Below are positions 39,054 to 48,797 of a DNA stretch of 64,000 nt, in pieces (position 1 is the first letter of the stretch; the number at the start of each line of letters is the position of its first letter). Source of the DNA: Massilia violaceinigra (lineage in GTDB: Bacteria > Pseudomonadota > Gammaproteobacteria > Burkholderiales > Burkholderiaceae_D); NCBI RefSeq assembly GCF_002752675.1, contig NZ_CP024608.1, positions 3,410,001 to 3,474,000 on the forward strand. The letters are read 5' to 3'. Below the pieces are notes generated by a model. That model ran no database searches. It had not been told where the DNA came from and saw nothing but the letters and a program-made list of their open reading frames with translations. The position numbers and the translations under genes are program-made.

Positions 39054-40223
39054 ATGACTATTCGCAAGACAATTAACAAGGCCTCGGCCATGGCAGTCCC
39101 CCCGGCGGCAACGCGCACCCTGGTGCTTTCGGCGCTGATGGTCAGCCTGTCCGGCTGCGGCATGATCAGTTCCGTCATCGAACAGGACAAGCTCGATTAC
39201 CGCGGCGCCAAGAAAGCGGCGTCGCTGGACGTGCCGCCCGACCTGACCCAGCTCGAGCGCGACAACCGCTACAGCATTCCCGAAACGCGCGGCGTGGCCA
39301 GCGCCTCGACCTACCAGCAGCCCAAGGGCACGACGGCGATGCCGGCGCCAAACGGGCAGGCGGTGGCGGTCGCCGGCGGCGAGGGCATCAAGGTCGAGCG
39401 CAGCGGCAACCAGCGCTGGCTGGTGGTGAACCAGACGCCGGAGCAGCTGTGGCCGCAGCTCAAGCAGTTCTGGGCCGATTCGGGCTTTACCGTCATCAGC
39501 GAGTCGGCCACCACCGGCACCATGGAGACCGACTGGGCCGAGAACCGCTCGAAGATCCCGCAAGACATTATCCGCCAGTCGATCGGCAAGGTATTCGATT
39601 CGCTGTACTCGACGGGCGAGCGCGACAAGTTCCGCACGCGCCTGGAGCGCACCCCGAACGGCACCGAAATCTACATCAGCCACCGCGGCGCGGAAGAAGT
39701 GCTGGTCGGTTCGCAAAAGGATTCGACCACCTGGACCGTGCGTCCGAACGATCCGGGCCTGGAAGCGCAATTCCTGAGCCGCCTGCTGGCCAAGCTGTCG
39801 GGCATCGCCGACGTCAAGCCGGCCGAAGCGGCGGTGGCGGCGGCGCTCCCCGTTCCCCAGAACGCCAAGCTGTTGGGCGATACGGTGGAAGTGGCCGAAG
39901 GTTTCGACCGCGCCTGGCGCCGGGTTGGTCTGGCGCTGGACCGGGTCGGCTTCACGGTGGAAGACCGCGACCGCGTGCAGGGCGTGTATTTCGTGCGCTA
40001 TGTCGATCCCGACCTGGCCGAGAAAGACGGTTTCCTGAGCAAGCTGTTCAGCTTTGGCGCATCCTCGGACAAAGCCAAGGAAGCGCAGCGCTACCGCGTG
40101 ACGGTCAAGTCCGAAGCGGGTGCGACGGTGAGCAAGGTGGCGGTTCAGAGCAACGACGGCAAGGCGGAAACATCGCCGACCGGCGCCAAGATCCTGAAAC
40201 TGCTGAGCGACGAATTGAAGTAA
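39054..40223 (+). CDS. bamC: Outer-membrane assembly lipoprotein BamC
   Basis: A 389-residue lipoprotein of the BAM complex. The signal peptide is long (LVLSALMVSLSGC, lipidated Cys35). The conserved unstructured segment DYRGAKKAASLDVPPDLTQLERDNRYSIP follows and binds BamD in known structures. Two helix-grip domains come next (about 110-230: RWLVVNQTPEQLWPQLKQFW; about 265-385: VAEGFDRAWRRVGLALDRVGF). It lies downstream of dapA, as in E. coli. A strong terminator follows at 40241. Confidence 0.95.
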   Translation: MTIRKTINKASAMAVPPAATRTLVLSALMVSLSGCGMISSVIEQDKLDYRGAKKAASLDVPPDLTQLERDNRYSIPETRGVASASTYQQPKGTTAMPAPNGQAVAVAGGEGIKVERSGNQRWLVVNQTPEQLWPQLKQFWADSGFTVISESATTGTMETDWAENRSKIPQDIIRQSIGKVFDSLYSTGERDKFRTRLERTPNGTEIYISHRGAEEVLVGSQKDSTTWTVRPNDPGLEAQFLSRLLAKLSGIADVKPAEAAVAAALPVPQNAKLLGDTVEVAEGFDRAWRRVGLALDRVGFTVEDRDRVQGVYFVRYVDPDLAEKDGFLSKLFSFGASSDKAKEAQRYRVTVKSEAGATVSKVAVQSNDGKAETSPTGAKILKLLSDELK

Positions 40224-40240
40224 GCTTCGACGCAGCAATA

Positions 40241-40267
40241 AAAAAACCGGCCGAGGCCGGTTTTTTT
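40241..40267 (+). terminator. Terminator of dapA-bamC
   Basis: AAAAAACCGGCC-GA-GGCCGGTTTTTTT: a strong symmetrical hairpin with T7 that could work in both directions. It starts 17 bases after the bamC stop. Confidence 0.9.
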
Positions 40268-40353
40268 ACGTCCATGCACCTTGTCGCGCGATGCCGGCCT
40301 GGCCGGGAAAGACGGGCCGCGGGCGCAGCCTCGGCATACGAATCTGCGGACGC

Positions 40354-40384
40354 AAAAAAACCGGCCCGCAGGCCGGCCTTTTCA
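40354..40384 (-). terminator. Terminator of the Ala-rich lipoprotein gene
   Basis: On the minus strand CCGGCC-TGCG-GGCCGG is followed by T7 (plus-strand A-run at 40354-40360) and preceded by AAAA. It lies 12 bases beyond the lipoprotein stop codon. Confidence 0.85.
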
Positions 40385-40395
40385 AATCGTGCTGA

Positions 40396-40677
40396 TTACT
40401 TGGCAGCCGATGCAGCAGCCGACGCTGCGGTCGATGCGGCAACCGATGCGGCAGCAGCAGCGTCAGCTGCTACGGAAGCGGCCGAAGCAGCGGTAGCTGC
40501 TGCGTTAGCGGCTTCGGTTGCTGCTGGAACTGGAGCATCAACTGGAGCTGCTGGTGGGGTAACCGCTGCTGGGGTTTCCACAACTGGGGTTGGGGTAACA
40601 ACTGCTTCTGGTTCTTTTTTGGTGCAAGCAGCCAGGGCAACAGCCAACAGGGAGACGATCAGCAAAGATTTTTTCAT
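40396..40677 (-). CDS. Small alanine-rich lipoprotein
   Basis: A 93-residue lipoprotein: signal peptide and lipobox LAAC (Cys18), a Pro/Val/Thr-rich linker (about 22-50), then a tail of almost only Ala with Ser, Thr and Asp (AANAAATAASAASVAADAAA pattern, about 54-93). The tail should form a long amphipathic or coiled-coil helix. It is compositionally like Lpp-type or peptidoglycan-spacer lipoproteins, but without their terminal Lys/Arg signature apart from a last Lys. AAGGAA precedes the ATG. It has its own terminator and an 18-bp palindrome upstream. Confidence 0.85.
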   Translation of the reverse strand: MKKSLLIVSLLAVALAACTKKEPEAVVTPTPVVETPAAVTPPAAPVDAPVPAATEAANAAATAASAASVAADAAAAASVAASTAASAAASAAK

Positions 40678-40727
40678 GGGTTTTCCTTAATTAATTCACT
40701 AAATGATGACTACGTATGTTGCGATGA

Positions 40728-40745
40728 ATAATTACCGGTAATTAT
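40728..40745. promoter_or_regulatory. 18-bp perfect palindrome upstream of the Ala-rich lipoprotein
   Basis: ATAATTACCGGTAATTAT is a perfect palindrome 51 bases upstream of the lipoprotein ATG, in an AT-rich stretch suited to a regulator dimer. The rest of the 317-base gap 40678-40994 shows no gene. Confidence 0.55.
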
Positions 40746-40994
40746 CGCTCGTTAGGGAATTCTCGTTAGCTTTCGAACCTGTAATGGTGCTTGACAGACA
40801 ACGGAAACTTCCTAACCCGATATTATAGCTAAATTTGGTGCTTCGCAATAGCGGGAAGATGCTTTTATGGAAGCTTTTTGCGAACTGGCAACATTCATGT
40901 TGTGATAAAAGGCATCTTTGTGCTCATTTCATCGGCCAATTTGCTGCATCTCCGATTTATATTCTGACGCGGCCGTTTCGGGCCTTACAAACCC

Positions 40995-41474
40995 TTACAA
41001 ACCAGTGGTGGTCGGATGTAACGTTGAAACCGCCTCCATCCAGATTCCCGAAAATCTTTCCTGGCTCAGTTCGGTCGCCTGCGGCGTATCGAAGGCGGCT
41101 TCACCGCGCATGTGGTCGCTGTGAAAGCGGCGCACGATATGCGTGCCGTCCGCGATGCAGAAGGAATCGGTCAGGTGATGCAGCGAGCGGGGCGTGGCGC
41201 GCGCCTCGATCTTGTGGTTGAACTCGCGCAGCAGGCGCAGGAAGCGCGGATAGTGGCGTTCGATATAGGCGCTCCGATGCATGGCGATCTGGATGGCGCC
41301 ACCGCCGGCCAGGAAATGCCGCAGTGCGGCATCGGTCTCGGTGCTGCCAAGCGGAAAGACCGAAAAATCCGGATCGAACAATTGCAAGGTGGACCGCGCC
41401 CGCCCCAGGCAGTCGCGCAGCTGCGCTTCGAATTCGGCGTGCGAGTTGAACGGCAGTGCGGTGGCGTCGGTCAT
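40995..41474 (-). CDS. Uncharacterised protein with phospholipase-D-like pattern (DUF7931-like)
   Basis: A 159-residue soluble protein. It starts with a helix and then TLQLFDPDFSVFPLGSTETDAALRHFLAGGGAIQIAMH, reminiscent of the first strand set of PLD-like folds, and ends with HHLTDSFCIADGTHIVRRFHSDHMRGEAAF. No HKD motif is seen, so catalysis is doubtful. Such genes commonly follow the cupin gene roxA in Burkholderiales. AGGAA precedes the ATG, ten bases after the roxA stop. Confidence 0.75.
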   Translation of the reverse strand: MTDATALPFNSHAEFEAQLRDCLGRARSTLQLFDPDFSVFPLGSTETDAALRHFLAGGGAIQIAMHRSAYIERHYPRFLRLLREFNHKIEARATPRSLHHLTDSFCIADGTHIVRRFHSDHMRGEAAFDTPQATELSQERFSGIWMEAVSTLHPTTTGL

Positions 41475-41484
41475 GGCAATTCCT

Positions 41485-42606
41485 TTAGGCGAGTTCAATC
41501 CATCCATCCTGGTACCAGGTGTACAGCGCTTCCATCACGTCGTCGGACGCGCCTGCCAAAGCGGCGCCGGGCAGGGCGCGCTCGTTGGCCAGCACGTCGA
41601 GCACGGCCTTGTCGGCACGGCCCACGGCGAACGATTCGCCGTTGATGAACACGTGCTTGCCACGATACAGCATCTGCGACTTGAGCGAGAGCACCACGCC
41701 GCGCTTGGCGGCACTCTCGGCGAAGCGTCCCATCGTCAACGGCTTGGCCGGGCCGGTGAAGAACACATTGTGCTTCGGTTCGGACATGTGCTCGCCGACG
41801 AAAATCGTTACGTCTTCCTCGGTGAAGCGCACCTTGTTCATTTCTTCGGTAATCGCCGCGAGCATGTTGCGCGGGATTTCGGCGGGGTTCTTTGCCACTT
41901 CCAGGTCCGGATCGGCATAGCGGCCCGGCAGGTCGATCGAATCGGCCATGAACTGCAGGAACGCTTCGCCCAATTCCTGGTAAGACGGCGAACGGAAGCC
42001 GATCGAGTACGTCATGCACTCGCCCTCGGCCACGCCATCGTGCGCGTAATGGGGCGGCAAGTACAGCATGTCGCCCGGTTCGAGCAGGAATTCTTCCTGC
42101 GGCTTGAAGTTCTTGAGGATCTTGAGCGGCTTGCCTTCGACCAGCGACAAGTCCTTTTGCGCGCCGATGCGCCAGCGCCGCTTGCCGTGCGCCTGCAACA
42201 GGAACACATCGTAGGAGTCGAAGTGCGGACCGACGCCGCCGCCATCGGTGGCGTAGCTGATCATCAGGTCGTCCAGGCGCGCGTCCGGAATGAAACGGAA
42301 CTGGCGCAGCAGCGCGTCGGCGCCCTTGTCGGCCAGGTTGGCGCCCTGCACCAGCATGGTCCATTCGCGCTGCGTGCGCGGCGGCAATTCGGTCAGCGGG
42401 CCGTGCTGCATGTTCCAGTCGCCGTCGACCTGGGTGATCAGGCGCGATTCGACATGGTTCAGCCTGGCGAGCGCGGCCAGGGCATCGAGCTTGAGCAGCG
42501 GCTTGAAGCCGGGGATCGCCTGGCGGATCAAGAGCGGTTTCTTGTGCCAGTAATCGCGTAAAAACTGGGCGGGCGTGATATCGCCCAAGAGCGTTAATTT
42601 TTTCAT
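41485..42606 (-). CDS. roxA: Cupin (JmjC) ribosomal-protein arginine hydroxylase RoxA/YcfD
   Basis: A 373-residue 2-oxoglutarate- and Fe(II)-dependent oxygenase; the E. coli homologue hydroxylates an Arg of ribosomal protein L16. Iron ligands are in GPHFDSYDVFLLQ (His and Asp, about 125) and the distal His in YLPPHYAHDGVAEGE (about 187). The N-terminal WHKKPLLIRQAIPGF is characteristic. The C-terminal winged-helix part covers about 215-373. It is divergent from slyD and followed by the DUF7931-like gene. Confidence 0.93.
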   Translation of the reverse strand: MKKLTLLGDITPAQFLRDYWHKKPLLIRQAIPGFKPLLKLDALAALARLNHVESRLITQVDGDWNMQHGPLTELPPRTQREWTMLVQGANLADKGADALLRQFRFIPDARLDDLMISYATDGGGVGPHFDSYDVFLLQAHGKRRWRIGAQKDLSLVEGKPLKILKNFKPQEEFLLEPGDMLYLPPHYAHDGVAEGECMTYSIGFRSPSYQELGEAFLQFMADSIDLPGRYADPDLEVAKNPAEIPRNMLAAITEEMNKVRFTEEDVTIFVGEHMSEPKHNVFFTGPAKPLTMGRFAESAAKRGVVLSLKSQMLYRGKHVFINGESFAVGRADKAVLDVLANERALPGAALAGASDDVMEALYTWYQDGWIELA

Positions 42607-42651
42607 GCGACATTATAACCAAGTCCGAAACAGGGCAAGGCAGCGGGGAGG

Positions 42652-42657
42652 TATAAT
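42652..42657 (+). promoter_or_regulatory. -10 box of slyD
   Basis: Consensus TATAAT 29 bases before the slyD ATG. The -35 region is not clear. Confidence 0.45.
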
Positions 42658-42685
42658 CCGCCAGTACACACTGAAAGGAAGCACT

Positions 42686-43231
42686 ATGAAGATTGCCAAA
42701 AACACGGTCGTAACGGTCAAATACAAATTGTCCGACGCGCAGAACAATCTGATCGAAGACGGCAGCAAGCCGATGGTCTATCTTCACGGCGGCTATGAGA
42801 ATACCCTGCCGAAGATTGAAGAAGAACTCGATGGCAAGGAAACGGGCTATGCCTGCGTCCTGCAGATCGAGCCGGACGATGCGTTCGGCGACTACGACTC
42901 CTCGCTGGTCAAGGTCGAAGCGCGCGAGCGCCTGCCGGAGCCGCTTGAAGTGGGCATGCAGTTCGAAGGCATGCCCGACGGCCCGGACGGCACCGAAGAA
43001 GCAATGATCTTCACCGTCACCGACATCGCCGACGACAAGGTTGTCCTCGACGGCAATCACCCGCTGGCCGGCATGGCGCTGCGCTTCGAACTGGAAGTGA
43101 CCGACGTGCGCGACGCACTCGATGTCGAGATCGCGCACGGCCACGTGCACGGCGCGCATGGCCACGACCACGACGACGAGGATGATGACGGCGAAGAGGG
43201 CGACCACTTCCGCAGCCACCCCGTGCATTAA
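42686..43231 (+). CDS. slyD: FKBP-type peptidyl-prolyl isomerase SlyD
   Basis: A 181-residue prolyl isomerase and chaperone that also handles nickel. The FKBP core is split by an IF (insert-in-flap) domain: VTVKYKLSDAQNNLIED (about 8-24), PMVYLHGGYENTLPKIEEELDG, IEPDDAFGDYDSSLV (about 72), HPLAGMALRFELEV (about 127). The C-terminal tail is His/Asp/Glu-rich (AHGHVHGAHGHDHDDEDDDG), the metal-binding tail of SlyD. GAAAGGAA precedes the ATG. Monocistronic, with a hairpin terminator. Confidence 0.95.
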   Translation: MKIAKNTVVTVKYKLSDAQNNLIEDGSKPMVYLHGGYENTLPKIEEELDGKETGYACVLQIEPDDAFGDYDSSLVKVEARERLPEPLEVGMQFEGMPDGPDGTEEAMIFTVTDIADDKVVLDGNHPLAGMALRFELEVTDVRDALDVEIAHGHVHGAHGHDHDDEDDDGEEGDHFRSHPVH

Positions 43232-43277
43232 AAGCTGGCATGCAGGGCGGCCGGCGGCCGCCTGACATCTGTATCTG

Positions 43278-43316
43278 CGCGGTGCCGCGGCCCAGGCCCG
43301 GCACCGCGTCCGTTTT
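43278..43316 (+). terminator. Probable terminator of slyD
   Basis: A 10-bp perfect stem CGCGGTGCCG/CGGCACCGCG (43278-43287 with 43299-43308), loop of 11, followed by TCCGTTTTA. It lies 46 bases past the slyD stop and abuts the convergent next gene. Confidence 0.6.
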
Positions 43317-44271
43317 ACGGTTTCTGAAGCAGGAACATCTTCTCGCTGCCTGGCGCCACGCGCATGCGCAGCACGCTCGAACCCACGCTCACATGTCCCA
43401 GGTTGCCACGCCAGGCAATTGCCGGTGCCGGTCCCGCTGGCGCGGCGGTATCGACCAGCAGCACCTTCCCCGCGAATTTTTGCGCCAGCGTCACCACCTG
43501 CTGGCGCGCCGCCGCATAGCCGTCTTCGCGGCTGTCGCTCGATCCCAGCATGGACAGCAGGCCCGGCTTGTCACTGTGCGCCTTCAGGTTCCCTTCGGTA
43601 AACAGCACCAGCGCGTCGAGCTTTTTGCGCTGGGCCGTGCCGAACAGGCGCTTGAGCCAGAAGCGGTTGGCCACGGCGCGGTCCTCGAACTCGCTGTTGC
43701 GGCCCGCCTCGGGGCGGTAGTGATTGTTATCCGACGGCAGATTCATGGTCGCATACAGCACGTTCCCGACAATCCAGTGCGCGTTCTCGGCGTAGCTGCG
43801 GAACTGCGAACTGCTCGACAGGCGCAGCAGGGGCAAGGTGCGCTTGCCGAGCGACTCGGCGTCCGGATAGAACAACTCGCGCATGCGGTTCAGGCGGTCC
43901 ACCGCCAGCTGGCTGCCGGCGGCATTCATGCAGCCGCTCCAGTCGCTGGCAGCTGGCGCCACGATCATCGGCCGGCGCGCCTGCGCAAACAGGTCGCGCC
44001 GCTGCGTGTACAACTCGTCGCTGCACGGCTCGCGCTCGCCCTTGATGCCGGTGGCGACCACGAAGGCGACCGCGCCATCGTCGCTGGCGGCAATCGCCTG
44101 TTCGAGCTGGGCATCACCGCCGCCATCGGTGAAGCGGTGCCCGATGATGGCGAACTGGTAGGGCGCCGGTCCCTTTACGGCCGCCGCGCGGCCCTGCGCG
44201 GCGGCGGCATCGGCCTGCAGCGCCAGCAGGGCGGCGCACAGGAGCGCGGCAAGTGGTGCGCTGCGCATCAT
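43315..44271 (-). CDS. Secreted metallophosphoesterase-like protein, probably catalytically degenerate
   Basis: A 318-residue protein with signal peptide ([20 protein letters not shown]). It follows the layout of a calcineurin-like phosphoesterase group in which GD-I-K, PCSD and PGDNEWTDC are conserved. Here the matching positions read [16 protein letters not shown] (about 70) and [10 protein letters not shown] (about 103). The metal-binding Asp of GD and the Asp-Asn of GDN are therefore lost. A late [15 protein letters not shown] segment is also non-canonical. Its ATG overlaps the mutS stop by four bases, so it is translated from the mutS message. Family assignment is from motif memory. Confidence 0.7.
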   Translation of the reverse strand: MMRSAPLAALLCAALLALQADAAAAQGRAAAVKGPAPYQFAIIGHRFTDGGGDAQLEQAIAASDDGAVAFVVATGIKGEREPCSDELYTQRRDLFAQARRPMIVAPAASDWSGCMNAAGSQLAVDRLNRMRELFYPDAESLGKRTLPLLRLSSSSQFRSYAENAHWIVGNVLYATMNLPSDNNHYRPEAGRNSEFEDRAVANRFWLKRLFGTAQRKKLDALVLFTEGNLKAHSDKPGLLSMLGSSDSREDGYAAARQQVVTLAQKFAGKVLLVDTAAPAGPAPAIAWRGNLGHVSVGSSVLRMRVAPGSEKMFLLQKP

Positions 44272-46964
44272 GGCGTGGCCAGGCGCTTGAGCTGGTACAA
44301 CTGCTCAAGCGCTTCGCGCGGGGTCAGGGCATCGGGGTCGATGGCGGCCAGGGCCTCGTGCAGCGCCTCGCGCAGCGCATCGGCCGCCGCATCGTGCCCG
44401 CTCGCCGGTGCCGGCGCATCGTCCGGTTCCACGCACGGCAGCGCGAACAGGTCGAGCTGCGGCGTGGTGTCGAGTGCCTGCGATTCGAGCCGCGCCAAGT
44501 GCTTGCGCGCAGCCTTGATCACCGTCTGCGGCACGCCGGCCAGTTGCGCCACCTGCAGGCCGTAGCTCTGCGACGCCGGCCCGGCCTGCACCGCGTGCAG
44601 GAACACGATGCTGTCCTTGTGCTCGACCGCCGACAGGTGCACGTTGGCCGCGCTCGGGTGGCTTTCGGGCAGTTGCGTCAGTTCGAAATAATGGGTCGCG
44701 AACAGGGTGAAACTGCGGCTCGTGTCGATCAGATGGCGCGCGATGGCCCAGGCCAGCGCCAGGCCGTCGAAGGTCGAGGTGCCGCGCCCCACTTCATCCA
44801 TCAGCACCAGCGACTGCGCGGTGGCGCCGTTGAGGATCGCGGCCGATTCCGTCATCTCCACCATGAAGGTCGAGCGTCCGCCGGCCAGGTCGTCGGTGGC
44901 GCCGATGCGGGTGAAGATGCGGTCGATCGGGCCGATGGTGGCGCTGGTGGCCGGCACGTAGCTGCCGATGTAGGCCAGCAGCGTGATCAAGGCCACCTGG
45001 CGCATGAAGGTCGATTTACCGCCCATGTTGGGGCCCGTGATCAGCAGCAGGCGGCGTTCGTCGTTGAACTTGCAGTCGTTGGCGATGAAGCGTTCGATCT
45101 GCTTTTCCACCACCGGGTGGCGGCCTTCGCAGATCACCAGGCAGGGTTCGCCCACCAGTTGCGGCGCGCACCAGTTGTGCTGCAACGCGTGGGTGGTCAG
45201 CGCGGTCAGGGTGTCGAGCTGCGCCAGGCCCTGCGAAATGGTTTGCAGGGTGCCGATGTGCGGCGCCAGGTCGGCCAGCAGCTGGTCGTACAGGATTTTT
45301 TCGCGCACCAGCGCCTTGTCCTGCGCCGACAGGGCCTTGTCCTCGAAGACCTTCAGTTCCGGCGTGATATAGCGCTCGGCGTTTTTCAGGGTCTGGCGGC
45401 GGCGGTAATCGTCCGGCACCTTGTCGGTCTGGCCGTGCGTAACCTCGATGTAGAAGCCGTGCACCTTGTTGTACTCGACGCGCAGGTTGGCGATGCCGGT
45501 GCGGGCGCGCTCGCGTGTTTCAAGGTCGACCAGGAACTGGCCGGCGTTCTCGGACAGGCCGCGCAGTTCGTCGAGCTCCGCATCGAAGCCGCGCGCGAAC
45601 ACGCCGCCGTCGCGCACCATGGCCGCCGGTTCCGGGGCGACCGCGCGTTCGAGCAGGTCGAGGCAGATGGCTGGCGTGGCCAGCGCATCGTGGATGGTGG
45701 AGAGCAGGCTTTCCTCGCCCGCGGTGAAGGCTTGCTGCACCGAGCGGCGCAAGGCTGGCAACTGGCGCAGGCCGTCGCGCAGGCTGGCCAGGTCGCGCGG
45801 GCGGGCCGAGAGCAGCGCGATGCGCGTGGTGATGCGTTCGATGTCGGGAACTTCGGCGAGGGTGGCCGACAGCGCGCCGGCGGCGTCGCTTTGCGCCAGG
45901 GCGGCGATGGCCGCATGGCGTGCGCGCGCCACGTTCTGGTCGCGCCGCGCATGGTGCAGCCAGTGGCGCAGCAGGCGCGAACCCATCGCCGTGCGGCAGT
46001 GGTCGAGCAGCGAGAACAGGGTAGGTGACTCCTGGCCGCGGATGGTTTCGGTCAGCTCCAGGTTGCGGCGGGTGGCGGCGTCGAGGCCGATAAATTCGTT
46101 CTCGGTTTCGGTCGACAGGCTGCGCACGTGCTGCAGGCCGCGGCCCTGGGTCGACTGGGCGTAGCGCAGCAGCGCGCCGGCCGCGCCGAACGCGGCGCCC
46201 AGGCCATCGGCGCCGAAACCGGTGAGGGTGGCCACGCCCAGCTGGTCGAGCAGGGCCTTGTGGCCGCCGACGACATCGAAGTGCCAGTCCGGCACGCGCT
46301 GGGTGTGGGCGGTGCCGTCGTCTTCGAACAGCTCGGCGCCGCTACCGTCACTGCGCAGGATTTCGGCCGGAGCGATGCGTTCGAGTTCCTGCTGCAGGCG
46401 CAGGCCGACGGTGCGGCTGTCGCCCGAGAATTCCATCAGTTTCAGGCCGCCGCTGGCCAGGGACAGCCACGCCAGGCCGGTGGTGACGACCTTGCGCTGG
46501 CTGATCATGCACATGGCCAGCAGGGGGCGTTCGGCTTTTTCGGGCAGCAGGTCGGCGTCGGTCAGGGTGCCGGGAGTGACCACGCGCATGACCTTGCGCT
46601 CGACCGGGCCCTTGCTGGTGGCCGGGTCGCCAATCTGTTCGCAGATCGCGCACGACTCGCCGAGTTTGACCAGTTTGGCCAGGTACGGGTCGAGCGAGTG
46701 GAACGGGATGCCGCACATCTTGATCGGATTGCCGTTCGAGGCGCCGCGCGCGGTCAGGGTGATGCCGAGGATGCGCGCAGCTTTTTCAGCGTCGTCGTGG
46801 AACAGCTCATAGAAGTCGCCCATGCGGTAGAAGACCAGCATGGTCGGGTACTCGGCCTTGATGCGTAAATATTGTTGCATCATCGGCGTGACTTTCTCGC
46901 CCGGATTCGCCTTGATGGCTGCTGGGTTGATTTCGTCCATTTTCTCTTTGTAATTCAACGGCAT
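44268..46964 (-). CDS. mutS: DNA mismatch repair ATPase MutS
   Basis: An 898-residue mismatch-recognition protein. The N-terminal mismatch-binding motif is [15 protein letters not shown] (about residues 45-59, with Phe and Glu of F-x-E). The ATPase has Walker [14 protein letters not shown] (about 640), Walker [23 protein letters not shown] (about 718) and FATHYFELT. The C-terminal tetramer helix is in [14 protein letters not shown]. Start is ATG 46962-46964; an in-frame ATG lies eight codons later (MDEINPAAI). The integrated element begins just upstream, so its native promoter may have been altered. Confidence 0.97.
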   Translation of the reverse strand: MPLNYKEKMDEINPAAIKANPGEKVTPMMQQYLRIKAEYPTMLVFYRMGDFYELFHDDAEKAARILGITLTARGASNGNPIKMCGIPFHSLDPYLAKLVKLGESCAICEQIGDPATSKGPVERKVMRVVTPGTLTDADLLPEKAERPLLAMCMISQRKVVTTGLAWLSLASGGLKLMEFSGDSRTVGLRLQQELERIAPAEILRSDGSGAELFEDDGTAHTQRVPDWHFDVVGGHKALLDQLGVATLTGFGADGLGAAFGAAGALLRYAQSTQGRGLQHVRSLSTETENEFIGLDAATRRNLELTETIRGQESPTLFSLLDHCRTAMGSRLLRHWLHHARRDQNVARARHAAIAALAQSDAAGALSATLAEVPDIERITTRIALLSARPRDLASLRDGLRQLPALRRSVQQAFTAGEESLLSTIHDALATPAICLDLLERAVAPEPAAMVRDGGVFARGFDAELDELRGLSENAGQFLVDLETRERARTGIANLRVEYNKVHGFYIEVTHGQTDKVPDDYRRRQTLKNAERYITPELKVFEDKALSAQDKALVREKILYDQLLADLAPHIGTLQTISQGLAQLDTLTALTTHALQHNWCAPQLVGEPCLVICEGRHPVVEKQIERFIANDCKFNDERRLLLITGPNMGGKSTFMRQVALITLLAYIGSYVPATSATIGPIDRIFTRIGATDDLAGGRSTFMVEMTESAAILNGATAQSLVLMDEVGRGTSTFDGLALAWAIARHLIDTSRSFTLFATHYFELTQLPESHPSAANVHLSAVEHKDSIVFLHAVQAGPASQSYGLQVAQLAGVPQTVIKAARKHLARLESQALDTTPQLDLFALPCVEPDDAPAPASGHDAAADALREALHEALAAIDPDALTPREALEQLYQLKRLATP

Positions 46965-47249
46965 AGACCTATTCGCATTCCCTAGTGTGCCGCAACGTGC
47001 CCTTAAGTTCCCCAGTCTTCCAAACGGATTTTGGGGACTGATCGGGAACTAAAGTCGTCCCGAGCAGGCTATAATTATTCAACAGTCCCCCGCGCGCGAC
47101 GAAAGCTAAATTCCATTAGCTATCAACGATTTGCGGCGAGAGTATAGTCCCCTTCAAGCGGGGTTTCGACTGGCCGCATTATATGGCAACCCGATAACCC
47201 AGCGCGCGTGGCCGACTCCGTCAGTTACGGCGCGCGAGAACGGATCGCG
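46965..47249. other. Junction region: mutS upstream / candidate attachment region
   Basis: A 285-base gap between divergent mutS and the integrase. AGTCCCC occurs at 47084-47090 and 47146-47152, and inverted (GGGGACT) at 47033-47039. AGTTCCC-n-AGTC (47006-47017) faces GACT-n4-GGGAACT (47036-47050) as an inverted pair. Such clustered short repeats beside an integrase suit recombinase-binding arms. A TATAAT at 47070-47075 may drive the integrase. No tRNA gene is seen. The exact crossover cannot be fixed without the right end. Confidence 0.4.
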
Positions 47250-48797
47250 ATGAAAATCGAACTGACCATGCCGCTGATCAAGCGGCTCAAAATCGACAGC
47301 AAGCCAGTCGCGACGGACCCGTCGGGGGCCTTGATTTTTGAACCCAATCCCTCGGGTAGGGATTATATCGTCTACGACGCCAGCCAAGAGGCTCCGCCCG
47401 GCTTCGGCGTGCGAATCGCGAAGAAAAAGACGTTCGTCATTCGCCGCAAAGTCAACGGCAAGTCGATCATGCCCACGGTTGGAAACGTCGCTGACTTCAT
47501 GACGTCGGACGGAAAGGGGCCATTGACGCTGGCGCGCGCGAAGGCCGCCGCCATGGCGTTGCAGATGGTCGGCACCGGCAAGAATCCGAACGCGGAGGCG
47601 CGCAAGACCGCGGCGTCCGAGTTGACCGTCGGCCAAGCGTTCTCACGCCACCGCGAGCATTTGCGAACCCGCACGCAGCGGCCCGCCACCGCCGAGACGC
47701 TTAGGGTCGTCGACCGGGCCATTCGAAAGTTTGTCGGATGGGGTTGGGCAAATCGTCGCGTGAAGGATCTCACGCCCGAAGAGATCGAAACGAAGTTCAA
47801 GGAGGGGCAGGACGCCCATCCGACCGCGAACGAGCAGGCGTTCCGTTGGGCCTTGGCCGCCGTCCGTTGGTGCATCGGCATGGAGGAGCTCGACGCCGCC
47901 TCGGCGAACCGCGATCCGCTGCTCAGGGCCAACCCGTTTATGATCTTGATCCTCGGGAGAATGTTCCGTTCGCGCGACCAAGTCGAGAAGACTCGCGTCG
48001 AGCAGAACAAGCGCAATCCGCTGACGCCAACAAAGACACTGGGCGAGTTCCTCGAAGTCGCGTGGAGCCGCAAGGACGTGAACGACAACGAGACGGGCGT
48101 CCATTATTTGATGTTGATGCTGCTGTGGGGATGCCGCAAATCCGAACACGCCCCTTGCCAATGGGGCGAGCTGTTGACGGCGGACGCGCGCAAGCTCGCG
48201 AGCCACGTCATGTTGGACGACGACGTCTACGGGCCGCATGTATTCTTCCATGGCACCAAAAACGGCAGCAACCATCGCCTGCCGATCGGCCCGATGGCTT
48301 TGCAGTTGCTTCGTCGCCGCCAGGCTTCCGGAGCGGAGGAGGCCGTTCGGCGCGGGTTCGGATCAAAATCGCGAACGTTCGTCTTTCCGGCGCGCAGCCG
48401 CCAGTCCAAGACGGGCCACTACAACGACGCGAGCGCTTTGCTTGACTCGCTTCGCGACGAGGCCGGCATTGATAGATTGGCTCGGCACGACCTGCGTCGT
48501 TCATTCGGCGCGCTCATGGCGGCCATCGACGTTCCGCCTGGGATCCGAAGCCGGTTCTTCAACCACGCCGACGCGAGCGTCACGGACACCTACACCAAGG
48601 CGGAATGGGCGTTGCTGCGCGAATGGATGGAGCGCATCGAGCAGTCGATTCTCGCGAAAGCGCCGAACGTCTACAACTCATTGAAGCCGACTGCGTGGCC
48701 CATGCTAGACGCCCCGGTTCCTCACGTCAGCCGGCCGGCAAAGCCCCGGACAGGACGCCCACGCAAGATTTCGGTCCCTGTTGATGAGCGCCAGTAA
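47250..48797 (+). CDS. Tyrosine-type site-specific recombinase (integrase)
   Basis: A 515-residue phage/ICE-type integrase. N-terminal arm-binding domain (about 30-100), SAM-like core-binding domain (about 125-215: TVGQAFSRHREHLRTRT), catalytic domain (about 265-470). Catalytic residues: Arg in LLWGCRKSEHAPCQW (about 298), Lys likely in FFHGTKNGSNHRLP (about 335), HxxR in RHDLRRSFGALM (about 412), and His/Tyr in FNHADASVTDTYTKAEWAL (about 435-447). The C-terminal basic tail (RPAKPRTGRPRK) is unusual. I use ATG 47250; a GTG at 47208 would add 14 residues. It marks the left border of the element. Confidence 0.92.
   Translation: MKIELTMPLIKRLKIDSKPVATDPSGALIFEPNPSGRDYIVYDASQEAPPGFGVRIAKKKTFVIRRKVNGKSIMPTVGNVADFMTSDGKGPLTLARAKAAAMALQMVGTGKNPNAEARKTAASELTVGQAFSRHREHLRTRTQRPATAETLRVVDRAIRKFVGWGWANRRVKDLTPEEIETKFKEGQDAHPTANEQAFRWALAAVRWCIGMEELDAASANRDPLLRANPFMILILGRMFRSRDQVEKTRVEQNKRNPLTPTKTLGEFLEVAWSRKDVNDNETGVHYLMLMLLWGCRKSEHAPCQWGELLTADARKLASHVMLDDDVYGPHVFFHGTKNGSNHRLPIGPMALQLLRRRQASGAEEAVRRGFGSKSRTFVFPARSRQSKTGHYNDASALLDSLRDEAGIDRLARHDLRRSFGALMAAIDVPPGIRSRFFNHADASVTDTYTKAEWALLREWMERIEQSILAKAPNVYNSLKPTAWPMLDAPVPHVSRPAKPRTGRPRKISVPVDERQ

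Noticed and set aside
44253..46028. 591-codon plus-strand frame opposite mutS
   Set aside because: Antisense shadow of mutS, which has all ATPase motifs.
47000..47207. tRNA or tmRNA fragment as integrase target beside mutS
   Set aside because: No cloverleaf, T-loop consensus or CCA-end segment could be found in the gap.
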